NCBI GenBank assembly: GCA_016868855.1
Contig: VGFP01000001.1
Span: forward strand, 310,001 to 374,000
Direction of reading: 5' to 3'
DNA length: 64,000 nucleotides
From: Bacteroidota bacterium
GTDB lineage: Bacteria > Bacteroidota > Bacteroidia > Chitinophagales > Chitinophagaceae
Shown here: positions 1 through 9,508 of the stretch, in pieces
How the letters are laid out: every line of letters starts with the position of its first letter
Position numbering within the stretch: the stretch's first letter is position 1
The notes under the pieces: model-generated
The model's database searches: none
Told to the model about the DNA's origin: nothing
The model's input: only the letters and a program-made list of their open reading frames with translations
Position numbers and translations under genes: made by a program

Positions 1-98
1 ATGACCTTGTTTTTATCGGCCCTGGCCAGAAATTGTTTGTACAGCTTTTGACGTTCAGATGACTTCTTTTCCCAGTTTTTTAACAATGCCTCAGACAT
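1..98 (-). CDS. N-terminal fragment of an unidentified protein
   Basis: An open frame starts with ATG at 98 and runs off the left edge of the window after 32 codons (MSEALLKNWEKKSSERQKLY, then a further 12 residues rich in K, R and A). It is lysine-rich with no signal peptide, so probably cytoplasmic. It is divergent from gcvP, with about 150 bases between. The style of this N-terminus reminds me of YkgJ-type Fe/Zn-chelating proteins, of which another copy lies at 55086-55601, but the Cys motifs that would prove it lie outside the window, so the family is a guess only. Confidence 0.5.
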   Translation of the reverse strand, partial: MSEALLKNWEKKSSERQKLYKQFLARADKNKV

Positions 99-202
99 GG
101 CTCAAAATTAGTCCAAATCACGCAAGCAATGATTGTTTCACCAATTAATCCACATTCAGTTATCAACTTGCACAAAGCATTCAATCAGTGCTGGGATTGA
201 AG

Positions 203-210
203 TAAATTTG
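203..210 (+). promoter_or_regulatory. Putative -7 box for gcvP
   Basis: TAAATTTG matches the Bacteroidota -7 consensus TAnnTTTG exactly and lies 37 bases ahead of the gcvP start. No good TTG -33 element is seen at 19 nt, so this is a partial promoter match. Confidence 0.4.
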
Positions 211-247
211 CAGCTCTAATTGACCCTAACCTTAAATCGTTGGTTAC

Positions 248-3127
248 ATGAATCTTATTGAGCAACAATCAAAAGAATTTCAGTCAAGACATATCGGAAC
301 AAGTGAATCAGAAATGAACGAGATGCTTCACCTCACCGGTGAAAAAAATCTCGATGAGCTGGTTGACAAAACCATTCCATCCAATATCAAAAATCAATCA
401 TCCATGCAATTGCCTGCTTCAATGAGTGAGGCAGCTTATTTACAGCATATCATGGAAGTTGGACAAAAAAATATTGTTGCAAAAAATTTTATTGGTCAGG
501 GTTATTACGGTACACATACACCAAGTGTGATTTTGAGAAATATTTTTGAGAATCCAGGTTGGTACACACAATACACGCCCTACCAAGCAGAGATCGCACA
601 GGGACGGTTGGAAAGTTTGTTGAATTTCCAAACCATGGTTACAGATCTCACCGGACTCCCAATTGCAAATGCATCGTTGCTCGATGAGGCTACTGCTGCT
701 GCAGAAGCAATGACCATGTTTTTCAATTTTCTGAACAAGCAGGATCATATTGAAAGACCAAAGTTTTTTGTAGATGAGGACTGCTTTCCTCAAACATTGG
801 ATGTACTGATCACCAGAGCATTGCCGGTTGGTATTGAAATCGTGGTTGGTAAAGCAGCATCCGCTAACATAGACAACAGCTATTTTGGTGCGCTTGTGCA
901 ATATCCCAACAATATCGGGGGACTCGTCAACCACAAAGAATTTATTGATAAGGTGCACGCTGTGGGAGCATATGTAGTCATGACAACTGATTTACTTGCA
1001 TTGACCCTGATTGCCTCTCCAGGTGAACTGGGTGCAGATGTTGCCTGCGGATCGGCGCAAAGATTTGGCGTTCCCCTTGGATATGGGGGTCCGCATGCCG
1101 CCTTCTTTGCAACCAAAGATGAATTCAAAAGAAATATACCTGGACGCATCATTGGCATCAGCATCGATGCCCATGGTAACAGGGCATTGAGAATGGCGCT
1201 TCAAACCAGAGAACAACACATCAAAAGAGAAAAAGCTACATCCAATATATGCACTGCTCAGGCGCTTCTTTCAAACATGGCAGCCATGTATGCGGTTTAC
1301 CATGGTCCATCTGGATTGAAAAAAATTGCAACCCGGACATCCATGTTGGCAAAAACTGCAGCGGAAGCTATCAAGAGCAAAGGATTTCAGCTCGCTTCCG
1401 AATCATTTTTTGATACAATTGCCGTGCGTACAAATGATGCAGAGCGCATCTTTTCTGCCGCTGCAAAAAGAAATATCAACTTTAGAAAAATTTCAGCAGA
1501 TTCTCTTGGTATTTCTTTTGATGAGACTTCAACTCCACCTGATGTATTGGATATTTTGCAATGCTTTGATGAGAACAGTACAGCAGCCATTGCGCTTTCT
1601 GAAAATGAATTGCTGTCCAATATTCCAACTGCACTAACCAGAACATCTCCTTATTTGTTGCATCCTGTGTTCAATTCACACCACAGTGAAAGCAAAATGA
1701 TGCGGTATATCAAATCACTTGAGAACAAAGACCTCTCACTCAATACATCGATGATTTCTCTTGGAAGTTGCACCATGAAATTGAATGCTGCTTCTGAAAT
1801 GATGCCATTGAGCTGGGCTTGTTGGTCATCCATTCACCCTTTTGCCCCCTTGCATCAAACCAAGGGTTATCAACAAATCATTGATGAGTTGTCAGCTTAT
1901 CTCAGTGAGATAACCGGATTCGATGCATGCAGTCTGCAGCCCAACAGCGGCGCCCAAGGCGAGTATGCAGGATTGCTGACGATTCGTGAATACCATTTGT
2001 CAAGAGGTGATCACCAAAGAAATGTCATGCTGATTCCCATCTCTGCACACGGAACCAATCCAGCATCTGCTGTGATGGCAGGCATGAGGGTAGTTGTGGT
2101 TAAAGCATTGGACAATGGCTATATCGATGTGGATGATTTCAGAGAAAAAGCAGAACAATACAGCGAAACACTTGCCGGTACGATGATTACTTATCCAAGT
2201 ACCTATGGAATTTTTGAAGAGACCGTAAAAGAAATTACAGATATTGTTCATCAGCATGGTGGTCAGGTATATATGGATGGTGCAAACATGAATGCACAGG
2301 TGGGACTGACATCACCTGGCCTGATCGGCGCTGATGTTTGTCACCTCAACTTGCATAAAACATTTGCCATTCCACATGGCGGCGGTGGTCCTGGTATGGG
2401 TCCCATTTGCGTAAAATCACATTTGGCGCCTTTCTTACCCGGACATACATTCAACAACAATCAATCACTCGATGTAAACAAAGGCAATGTAGCAGTAAGT
2501 GCTGCACCATACGGAAGTGCAAGTATTTTGCTGATCAGCTACGGCTATATCAGAATGCTTGGTGAGCAAGGTTTAAAAGATGCAACAGCCTTTGCAATTC
2601 TCAATGCCAATTTTATGAGAGCGAGATTGCAGAAGCATTATGATATCCTTTATCTGGGAAGCAACAATACCTGTGCACATGAATTCATTGTTGATTTGCG
2701 ACCATTTAAAAAAACAGCTGACATAGAAGCAGAAGATGTGGCGAAGCGATTGATGGATTATGGGTTTCATGCTCCAACACTCAGTTTTCCTGTGCCCGGT
2801 AATATTATGATTGAACCTACGGAGAGCGAGGACAAGCAAGAATTAGACAGGTTCTGCGATGCGTTGATTTCTATTCGTCATGAAATCAAAGAAATTGAAG
2901 ATGGAAAAGTTGAGAAACAAAACAACTTACTGAAAAATGCACCGCATACCCAATATGTCATCATCAGCAGTGATTGGGATAAGAAATATTCACGTGAACA
3001 AGCTGCATTTCCATTGCCCTACTTAAAATCAAATAAATTCTGGCCCAGCATTTCAAGGGTCAACAATACTTACGGTGACAGAAATCTGGTATGCACCTGC
3101 GAGCCCGTCAGCAGCTACGCGGAGTAA
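248..3127 (+). CDS. gcvP: Glycine dehydrogenase (decarboxylating), P protein of the glycine cleavage system
   Basis: Decarboxylates glycine and passes the aminomethyl group to the lipoyl arm of the H protein; cytoplasmic, PLP-dependent. The 959 residues match the usual single-chain P protein of about 950-960, with both the N-terminal and C-terminal PLP-fold halves in one polypeptide. The PLP lysine is K704 in HLNLHKTF, followed by the glycine-rich GGGGPG loop. An N-terminal RHIG motif (residues 15-18) is typical of the family. The genes for the T, H and L proteins are not in this window. It is followed after 144 bases by gltB on the same strand; a link through ammonium (released by glycine cleavage, used by glutamate synthase) is plausible but inferred. 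Confidence 0.97.
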   Translation: MNLIEQQSKEFQSRHIGTSESEMNEMLHLTGEKNLDELVDKTIPSNIKNQSSMQLPASMSEAAYLQHIMEVGQKNIVAKNFIGQGYYGTHTPSVILRNIFENPGWYTQYTPYQAEIAQGRLESLLNFQTMVTDLTGLPIANASLLDEATAAAEAMTMFFNFLNKQDHIERPKFFVDEDCFPQTLDVLITRALPVGIEIVVGKAASANIDNSYFGALVQYPNNIGGLVNHKEFIDKVHAVGAYVVMTTDLLALTLIASPGELGADVACGSAQRFGVPLGYGGPHAAFFATKDEFKRNIPGRIIGISIDAHGNRALRMALQTREQHIKREKATSNICTAQALLSNMAAMYAVYHGPSGLKKIATRTSMLAKTAAEAIKSKGFQLASESFFDTIAVRTNDAERIFSAAAKRNINFRKISADSLGISFDETSTPPDVLDILQCFDENSTAAIALSENELLSNIPTALTRTSPYLLHPVFNSHHSESKMMRYIKSLENKDLSLNTSMISLGSCTMKLNAASEMMPLSWACWSSIHPFAPLHQTKGYQQIIDELSAYLSEITGFDACSLQPNSGAQGEYAGLLTIREYHLSRGDHQRNVMLIPISAHGTNPASAVMAGMRVVVVKALDNGYIDVDDFREKAEQYSETLAGTMITYPSTYGIFEETVKEITDIVHQHGGQVYMDGANMNAQVGLTSPGLIGADVCHLNLHKTFAIPHGGGGPGMGPICVKSHLAPFLPGHTFNNNQSLDVNKGNVAVSAAPYGSASILLISYGYIRMLGEQGLKDATAFAILNANFMRARLQKHYDILYLGSNNTCAHEFIVDLRPFKKTADIEAEDVAKRLMDYGFHAPTLSFPVPGNIMIEPTESEDKQELDRFCDALISIRHEIKEIEDGKVEKQNNLLKNAPHTQYVIISSDWDKKYSREQAAFPLPYLKSNKFWPSISRVNNTYGDRNLVCTCEPVSSYAE

Positions 3128-3271
3128 GTCATCCATTTTTTATTGATTGTGTAGAAATTTTGACGGTTTAATGCTCTTTTTGTCTTAAATTCACCATGAG
3201 CTTGCCCCTGTATTAGATAATTTCCATCTTTACAGCTTATTTATTAGAATTTTTAAAAAAATTGCTTTCTT

Positions 3272-6200
3272 ATGGCAAGAAACCGGGGATTGTATCGTTC
3301 AGATTTCGAAAGAGATGCTTGTGGAATTGGCTTTGTTGCCAATATCAAAGGAAACAAAAATCATCAGGTCGTTTCAGATGCATTGACCATTTTAGAAAAC
3401 ATGGAGCACAGAGGTGCCTGCGGTTGCGAAAGCAATACAGGTGATGGTGCAGGTATTTTGATCCAGGTACCACATGCATTTTTCTTTGATGAATGTTTAA
3501 AAGCAGGTGTTCATTTACCTCCCTTTGGTAAGTACGGTGTCGGATTTATTTTTTTCCCGAAAGAAGTAAGACTGCGCGAAGAGTGCAGAGATATATTCAG
3601 CAGAGCGGCTGAGGAATTGGGACTAGAGATTCTCACATGGAGGAAAGTACCAGTCAACCCATCTGACATCGGTTTCACTGCAAGATCGGTTGAACCAGAA
3701 ATGGAACAGGTGTTCATTGCTTGTCCCGATCATATCAACGAACCCTTGGTTTTTGAGAGAAAACTTTTTATTCTCAGAAACTATGCGAGTCACCTGATCA
3801 ACAACTCAGTGAAAAAAGATCCAATTGGTTTTTACCTCTCTTCCCTATCATATAAAATCATTGTTTACAAAGGGCAATTAACGAGTCACCAGGTTAGATC
3901 CTATTTCCCTGACTTGAGCAACAAAAAAGTGGTGAGTGCATTGGGACTGGTGCATTCACGTTTTGCAACCAATACATTTCCATCTTGGAAATTGGCACAA
4001 CCCTTCAGGTTCATTGCACACAACGGAGAGATCAATACCCTGCAGGGAAATTTGAACTGGATCAAAACAAATGAAAAAGGATATACATCACCATATTTTA
4101 CCAAAGAGGAAATGGACATGTTGTTGCCCATTGTAACATCCGGCAACAGTGACTCTGCAAGTCTAGACAACATGATCGAACTGTTGACCATGACAGGAAG
4201 ATCGTTGCCACATGTGATGATGATGTTGATACCAGAAGCATGGGATGGTAATGAACAGATGGATCCCGTTAAAAAAGCTTTTTATGAATTCCATGCTTCA
4301 ATGATGGAGCCATGGGACGGTCCCGCTTCCATTTCATTTACTGATGGAAGAATGATTGGTGCAACATTGGACAGAAATGGATTGAGACCATCCAGGTACT
4401 GTGTAACTTCCGACGACAGGGTTATCATGGCTTCTGAAACTGGAGCATTGCCAGTTGATCCATCCCTCATCATCGAAAAGGGAAGACTGCAGCCAGGAAA
4501 GATGTTCATTGTTGACATGGAAGAAGGCAAAATCATCAGTGATGAAGAGGTGAAAGCAACCATCTGCGGACAGAAACCTTATGCAGACTGGTTGAATAAA
4601 TACAAGATCAGGTTGAATGAATTGCCTGAACCCAGGGTCATGTTTACACATCTCGAGCATGATCAAGTATTTAAATATCAAAAAGCATTTGGGTATTCTT
4701 CAGAAGATTTGGAGCATATCATTTCACCCATGGCAATGGATGGAAAGGAACCGGTTGGTTCAATGGGTACGGATACACCCCTTGCCATTTTGAGTGATGA
4801 ACCACAGCATTTGAGCAGTTACTTCAAACAGCTTTTTGCACAGGTTACCAATCCGCCAATTGACCCCATCAGAGAACGCCTTGTGATGTCATTGGCAACT
4901 TTTGTCGGCAACAATGAAAACATGTTGCAGGAAAATCCCATGATTTGTCATACTGTTGCCTTGAAACATCCGGTGTTGACCAATCATGATTTGGAAAAAA
5001 TCAGAAGTATTGATACGGGAATTTTTCAGGCAAAAACCCTTCAGTGTTATTTCAGGTCAGATGGAAAATCAGGCTCACTGAAAAAAGCGTTGGATAGAAT
5101 CTGCCGATATGCAGTAGATGCCGTTGAGGATGGCTTTGAAGTATTGATATTGCAGGACAGGGCGATTGACTCCGAACATGCACCCATCCCCTCTTTGCTT
5201 TCAACTGCAGCCATTCATCATCATTTGATCAGAAAAGGTTATAGAGGAAAGGTTGGAATCATCGTCGAAGCAGGTGACGTATGGGAAGTACATCACTTTG
5301 CATGTCTGCTTGCATTTGGAGCAACTGCTATCAATCCCTATCTGGCACTGAGTTCAATCAGAGATATGAAACTGAGTGGCAAGATGCAGACCGAACTCGA
5401 ATCTGAACAGCTGAAAAAAAATTACATCAAAGCCGTCAACGAGGGACTCCTGAAGGTGTTCTCTAAAATGGGAATATCCACTTTGCAATCTTACCAAGGC
5501 GCGCAAATTTTTGAAATCGTTGGATTGAACAATGAAGTAGTAGACAAATATTTTACGGGTGCAGTCTCCAGAATTGAAGGAATGGGACTGGATGAGATTG
5601 CCAAAGAAGCATTGGCAAAACACCGATTGGCATTTGCCAGAAAATCATTGCCAGTGGATCGTTTGCCTGTAGGCGGATTTTATCAGTGGAAACGAAAAGG
5701 TGAATTCCATCTCTTCAATCCGCAAACCATTCACCTCCTGCAACATTCAACCAGAACAGCAGATTATTCCATTTTCAAAAAATATTCCAAGCTGGTCAAT
5801 GAGCAAGGTGAAAAGGCATGCACACTCAGGAGTCAGTTTGAGTTCAATCCTGTTCGCCCACCGCTATCGTTGGATGAAGTTGAACCAGCAGAAAGCATTT
5901 ACAAACGTTTCGCTACAGGTGCGATGTCGTTTGGTTCAATTTCATGGGAAGCACATACAACGCTTGCGATCGCCATGAACAGGCTGGGTGGAAAAAGCAA
6001 TACTGGTGAAGGCGGTGAAGATGAAATCAGGTATGAGAAATTGGCGAATGGCGACTCCATGAGATCTTCCATCAAACAGGTTGCATCAGCAAGATTTGGC
6101 GTGACTGCACAATACCTCACTGAAGCAGATGAATTGCAGATCAAAATGGCACAAGGAGCAAAACCTGGTGAAGGTGGACAATTACCCGGACACAAAGTGG

Positions 6201-7792
6201 ATGATTGGATAGGAAGAGTAAGGCATTCAACACCAGGTGTTGGATTGATATCACCTCCACCTCATCATGATATATATTCCATTGAAGATCTTGCACAATT
6301 GATATTCGATTTGAAGAATGCCAACAGAAAAGCCAGAATCAGTGTAAAGCTGGTTTCGAAAGCCGGTGTGGGTACCATTGCAGCTGGTGTTGCAAAAGCA
6401 AAAGCCGATGTTGTATTGGTGTCTGGATTTGATGGCGGAACAGGTGCATCTCCACTGAGTTCCATCAGACACGCAGGATTGCCATGGGAACTTGGATTGG
6501 CAGAAGCGCATCAGACGCTTGTAAAAAATAAATTGAGAAGCAGGGTTGTATTGCAAACAGATGGGCAATTAAAAACAGGAAGAGATATTGCCATTGCTAC
6601 CCTGCTGGGTGCAGAAGAATGGGGTGTTGCAACAGCTGCATTGGTAGTGGAAGGATGCATTCTGATGCGCAAGTGTCACTTGAATACTTGTCCGGTTGGC
6701 GTCGCAACACAAGATCCTGAACTGAGAAAAAGATTCAATGGTGCAGCTGAATATGTTGTCAACTTCATTCAATTCCTTACAAAGGAATTGCGTGAATTGA
6801 TGGCAGAGCTTGGGTACAGAACGGTTGAAGAAATGGTTGGACAGGTAGAAGCATTGAAAGTTCGTGAAGGAATTAATCATTGGAAATACAGCAAATTGGA
6901 TCTCTCTCCCATTCTCTACAAAGAACCTGCAGATGCATATACTGGATTGTATAAACAAGAGGAGCAAGACCATGGCATTGCAGATGTAATGGATTGGAAA
7001 TTGATAGAACAATCAACAGCAGCATTGGAAAATGGCAAGAGCATCAAGTTGTCTTTCCCGATTAAAAATACTGACCGATCCACTGGCACCATGCTCAGCA
7101 ATGAGATCACCAAAAAATATGGCGCATTGGGGTTGCCGGATGACAGCATTCAGATAAAGTTTACAGGTACAGCCGGGCAAAGCTTCGGTGCATTCAATAC
7201 AAAGGGTGTTACACTTGAATTGGAGGGTGATGCCAATGATTATTTTGGAAAGGGACTGAGTGGCGCAAAACTCATTGTATACCCTGACAAGCATTCAAAA
7301 TTTGTGCCAGAAGAAAACATTGTCATTGGAAATGTTGCTTTTTATGGTGCTACATCCGGAAAAGCTTTTATCCGGGGGAAAGCTGGCGAGAGATTTGCTG
7401 TTAGAAATTCTGGAGCGACAGCTGTTGTGGAAGGTGTGGGTGACCATGGATGCGAGTACATGACTGGTGGGACTGTATTGATACTTGGAAAAACCGGAAG
7501 AAATTTCGCTGCAGGTATGAGCGGTGGAATTGCATATATCTATGACATACAAAATAGTTTCAAAGAAAATTGCAATTTGGAAATGGTAGATCTTGAAACA
7601 CCCGACGCGGAGGATATGGCAAAAATTGAAAACCTGCTCAAAGAACATGCGACATATACCAAAAGCACTGTAGCAGATTTTTTATTAAATGATTTTGAAA
7701 ATCAACAACAGCATTTCATCAAAGTATTTCCGCGTGATTACAAGAAAGCATTGCAACAAAAAAAATCCACCAAAAAAGCAACTGTTAAATAA
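3272..7792 (+). CDS. gltB: Glutamate synthase (NADPH) large subunit
   Basis: Makes two glutamates from glutamine and 2-oxoglutarate, using electrons supplied by GltD. At 1506 residues it is full length. Domains in order: class II glutamine amidotransferase from Cys17 (in DACGIGF; the first 16 residues are the expected propeptide removed to expose Cys17) to about 430; central domain to about 760; FMN-binding synthase barrel about 815-1190; C-terminal GXGXG beta-helix about 1260-1450. The [3Fe-4S] ligands are visible as C1129, C1135 and C1140 with the canonical spacing C-x5-C-x4-C. The gene stops 6 bases before gltD, so the two are surely co-transcribed. Confidence 0.97.
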   Translation: MARNRGLYRSDFERDACGIGFVANIKGNKNHQVVSDALTILENMEHRGACGCESNTGDGAGILIQVPHAFFFDECLKAGVHLPPFGKYGVGFIFFPKEVRLREECRDIFSRAAEELGLEILTWRKVPVNPSDIGFTARSVEPEMEQVFIACPDHINEPLVFERKLFILRNYASHLINNSVKKDPIGFYLSSLSYKIIVYKGQLTSHQVRSYFPDLSNKKVVSALGLVHSRFATNTFPSWKLAQPFRFIAHNGEINTLQGNLNWIKTNEKGYTSPYFTKEEMDMLLPIVTSGNSDSASLDNMIELLTMTGRSLPHVMMMLIPEAWDGNEQMDPVKKAFYEFHASMMEPWDGPASISFTDGRMIGATLDRNGLRPSRYCVTSDDRVIMASETGALPVDPSLIIEKGRLQPGKMFIVDMEEGKIISDEEVKATICGQKPYADWLNKYKIRLNELPEPRVMFTHLEHDQVFKYQKAFGYSSEDLEHIISPMAMDGKEPVGSMGTDTPLAILSDEPQHLSSYFKQLFAQVTNPPIDPIRERLVMSLATFVGNNENMLQENPMICHTVALKHPVLTNHDLEKIRSIDTGIFQAKTLQCYFRSDGKSGSLKKALDRICRYAVDAVEDGFEVLILQDRAIDSEHAPIPSLLSTAAIHHHLIRKGYRGKVGIIVEAGDVWEVHHFACLLAFGATAINPYLALSSIRDMKLSGKMQTELESEQLKKNYIKAVNEGLLKVFSKMGISTLQSYQGAQIFEIVGLNNEVVDKYFTGAVSRIEGMGLDEIAKEALAKHRLAFARKSLPVDRLPVGGFYQWKRKGEFHLFNPQTIHLLQHSTRTADYSIFKKYSKLVNEQGEKACTLRSQFEFNPVRPPLSLDEVEPAESIYKRFATGAMSFGSISWEAHTTLAIAMNRLGGKSNTGEGGEDEIRYEKLANGDSMRSSIKQVASARFGVTAQYLTEADELQIKMAQGAKPGEGGQLPGHKVDDWIGRVRHSTPGVGLISPPPHHDIYSIEDLAQLIFDLKNANRKARISVKLVSKAGVGTIAAGVAKAKADVVLVSGFDGGTGASPLSSIRHAGLPWELGLAEAHQTLVKNKLRSRVVLQTDGQLKTGRDIAIATLLGAEEWGVATAALVVEGCILMRKCHLNTCPVGVATQDPELRKRFNGAAEYVVNFIQFLTKELRELMAELGYRTVEEMVGQVEALKVREGINHWKYSKLDLSPILYKEPADAYTGLYKQEEQDHGIADVMDWKLIEQSTAALENGKSIKLSFPIKNTDRSTGTMLSNEITKKYGALGLPDDSIQIKFTGTAGQSFGAFNTKGVTLELEGDANDYFGKGLSGAKLIVYPDKHSKFVPEENIVIGNVAFYGATSGKAFIRGKAGERFAVRNSGATAVVEGVGDHGCEYMTGGTVLILGKTGRNFAAGMSGGIAYIYDIQNSFKENCNLEMVDLETPDAEDMAKIENLLKEHATYTKSTVADFLLNDFENQQQHFIKVFPRDYKKALQQKKSTKKATVK

Positions 7793-7798
7793 ATTTTC

Positions 7799-9292
7799 AT
7801 GGGTAAACCAACAGGATTTTTAGAATTTACCAGAGTGGGTCCAGCGAAACTCGAACCACAAAAAAGAATTGCTCATTTCAATGAATTTGTAGAACCTTTT
7901 GATGCTGCAGAACTGAATAAGCAGGCAGCAAGATGTATGAATTGCGGTGTTCCCTTTTGTCACAGTGGATGTCCCCTTGGAAATGTGATCCCCGAATTCA
8001 ATGATGCAGTTTACAATGAGAGATGGGAAGAGGCATACGAAATACTTACATCAACCAATAATTTCCCTGAATTTACCGGTAGGATTTGTCCCGCGCCCTG
8101 CGAAAGCGCATGCGTACTGGGCATCAATCAGCCGCCAGTCAACATTGAAGAGATTGAAAAGCACATCATTGAGATTGCATTTGAAAGAGGAATTGCCAAA
8201 CCCCATGTGCCAAGTATTCGATCCGGAAAAAAAATTGCTGTGATCGGCAGTGGTCCGGCTGGACTCGCTGCGGCAGCACAGCTCAATCAAGCAGGACATA
8301 CCGTAGTTGTTTTTGAAAGAGATGAAAAACCGGGAGGTTTGCTGCGATATGGGATTCCCGATTTCAAACTGGAGAAAAAAATCATTGACAGAAGAATTGC
8401 ATTGTTGGAACAGGAAGGTATTGCTTTCAAGTGCAATGCGAATGTTGGCGTGAATGTCAGCATGAACGATTTACTGAGAGAATACAATGCCATTGTACTT
8501 TCAGGAGGCTCAACGGTTCCCAGAGATCTCAATGTGAAAGGCAGAGAGCTCAAAGGAGTCTACTATGCAATGCAATTTTTAAAACAGCAAAATAAATTGG
8601 TTGCAGGCAGCGATCCCCTTGCCAAAAAAGATATTGAAAGCAATATATTGGATGAACTGGTCTCTGCCAAGGGTAAAAATGTGGTGGTCATCGGCGGCGG
8701 AGATACTGGCAGTGATTGTGTTGGAACATCCAACAGACAAGGAGCAACATCCATCACCCAATTTGAACTATTGCCCAAGCCGCCAGAAAAGCGTTCGGAC
8801 ATCATGCCTTGGCCGACTTATCCAATGGTATTGAAAACAACAAGTTCACATGAAGAAGGTTGTGAAAGAGAATGGGCCATTGCCACCAAGGAATTCATTG
8901 GAGATAACTATGGAAATTTAATTGGTATCAAAACAGTGGAGCTGGAATGGAAAATAGAAAACGGTAAACCTTCCACCTTTATCGAACGTGCAGGATCAGA
9001 AAAAATACTGGATTGTGAAATGGTCCTGCTCGCAATGGGCTTTGTGGCACCGGAAAAAAATGGCATGATTGATCAACTTGAAATTGAGCTGGACGAGAGA
9101 GGAAATGTAAAAGCGACGGAAAAAGAGTTCAAGACCAACATTCATAAAATATTTACCTGCGGTGACATGCGACGCGGTCAGTCACTCGTTGTCTGGGCCA
9201 TCAGCGAGGGACGAGAATGTGCAAGAAAAGTTGACGAGTTCCTCATGGGAGAATCTCTGCTGGAATCAAAGGACAGCAGCTTGCATATTTGA
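7799..9292 (+). CDS. gltD: Glutamate synthase small subunit (NADPH oxidoreductase)
   Basis: Takes electrons from NADPH through FAD and iron-sulfur clusters to GltB. 497 residues, the usual size. The N-terminal ferredoxin-like part carries two Cys clusters (CMNCGVPFCHSGC from C46, and CPAPCESAC near residue 98) that bind two [4Fe-4S] centres; next come an FAD Rossmann motif IGSGPAGLAAA (about 148) and an NAD(P) motif VIGGGDTGSDC (about 298). It sits 6 bases after gltB as a two-gene operon and is followed by a very AT-rich spacer before amtB. Ends in TGA, which shows that TGA is used as a stop codon in this genome. Confidence 0.97.
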   Translation: MGKPTGFLEFTRVGPAKLEPQKRIAHFNEFVEPFDAAELNKQAARCMNCGVPFCHSGCPLGNVIPEFNDAVYNERWEEAYEILTSTNNFPEFTGRICPAPCESACVLGINQPPVNIEEIEKHIIEIAFERGIAKPHVPSIRSGKKIAVIGSGPAGLAAAAQLNQAGHTVVVFERDEKPGGLLRYGIPDFKLEKKIIDRRIALLEQEGIAFKCNANVGVNVSMNDLLREYNAIVLSGGSTVPRDLNVKGRELKGVYYAMQFLKQQNKLVAGSDPLAKKDIESNILDELVSAKGKNVVVIGGGDTGSDCVGTSNRQGATSITQFELLPKPPEKRSDIMPWPTYPMVLKTTSSHEEGCEREWAIATKEFIGDNYGNLIGIKTVELEWKIENGKPSTFIERAGSEKILDCEMVLLAMGFVAPEKNGMIDQLEIELDERGNVKATEKEFKTNIHKIFTCGDMRRGQSLVVWAISEGRECARKVDEFLMGESLLESKDSSLHI

Positions 9293-9508
9293 TCTTAGAT
9301 CTTTTCTTATCATATATAAATTATTTATATGTATATTTTTATAAACATATTTATGTTAATAAAATAATTATATAATTGATTATCAACAATATATATAATG
9401 TATATTCATATTATAATATTTCATATGTTTATTATTTAAGTGTTAAGGGGTTACTTTTTTGTACTTTAGGCATATAATTAAACATTATTTGCAACTAAAG
9501 TCCAAAAA
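9293..9508. other. Very AT-rich spacer between gltD and amtB
   Basis: About 216 bases, of which roughly 9300-9480 are almost only A and T, far below the GC content of the surrounding genes. I see no RNA gene and no clear terminator hairpin. It must contain the amtB promoter; the sequence around 9464-9471 (TACTTTAG) is one mismatch from the TAnnTTTG box. The strong composition shift may help DNA melting or bind a nucleoid protein, but that is inference. Confidence 0.5.

Noticed and set aside
99-247. Possible glycine riboswitch before gcvP
   Set aside because: No tandem aptamer motifs; only 150 bases and no matching stems.
9395-9406. ATAATGTATATT resembles the core of the E. coli dif site, with xerD in the window
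   Set aside because: The flanking XerC and XerD arms do not match, and such a string is likely by chance in a nearly pure A/T stretch. A skew plot and a dif profile search would settle it.
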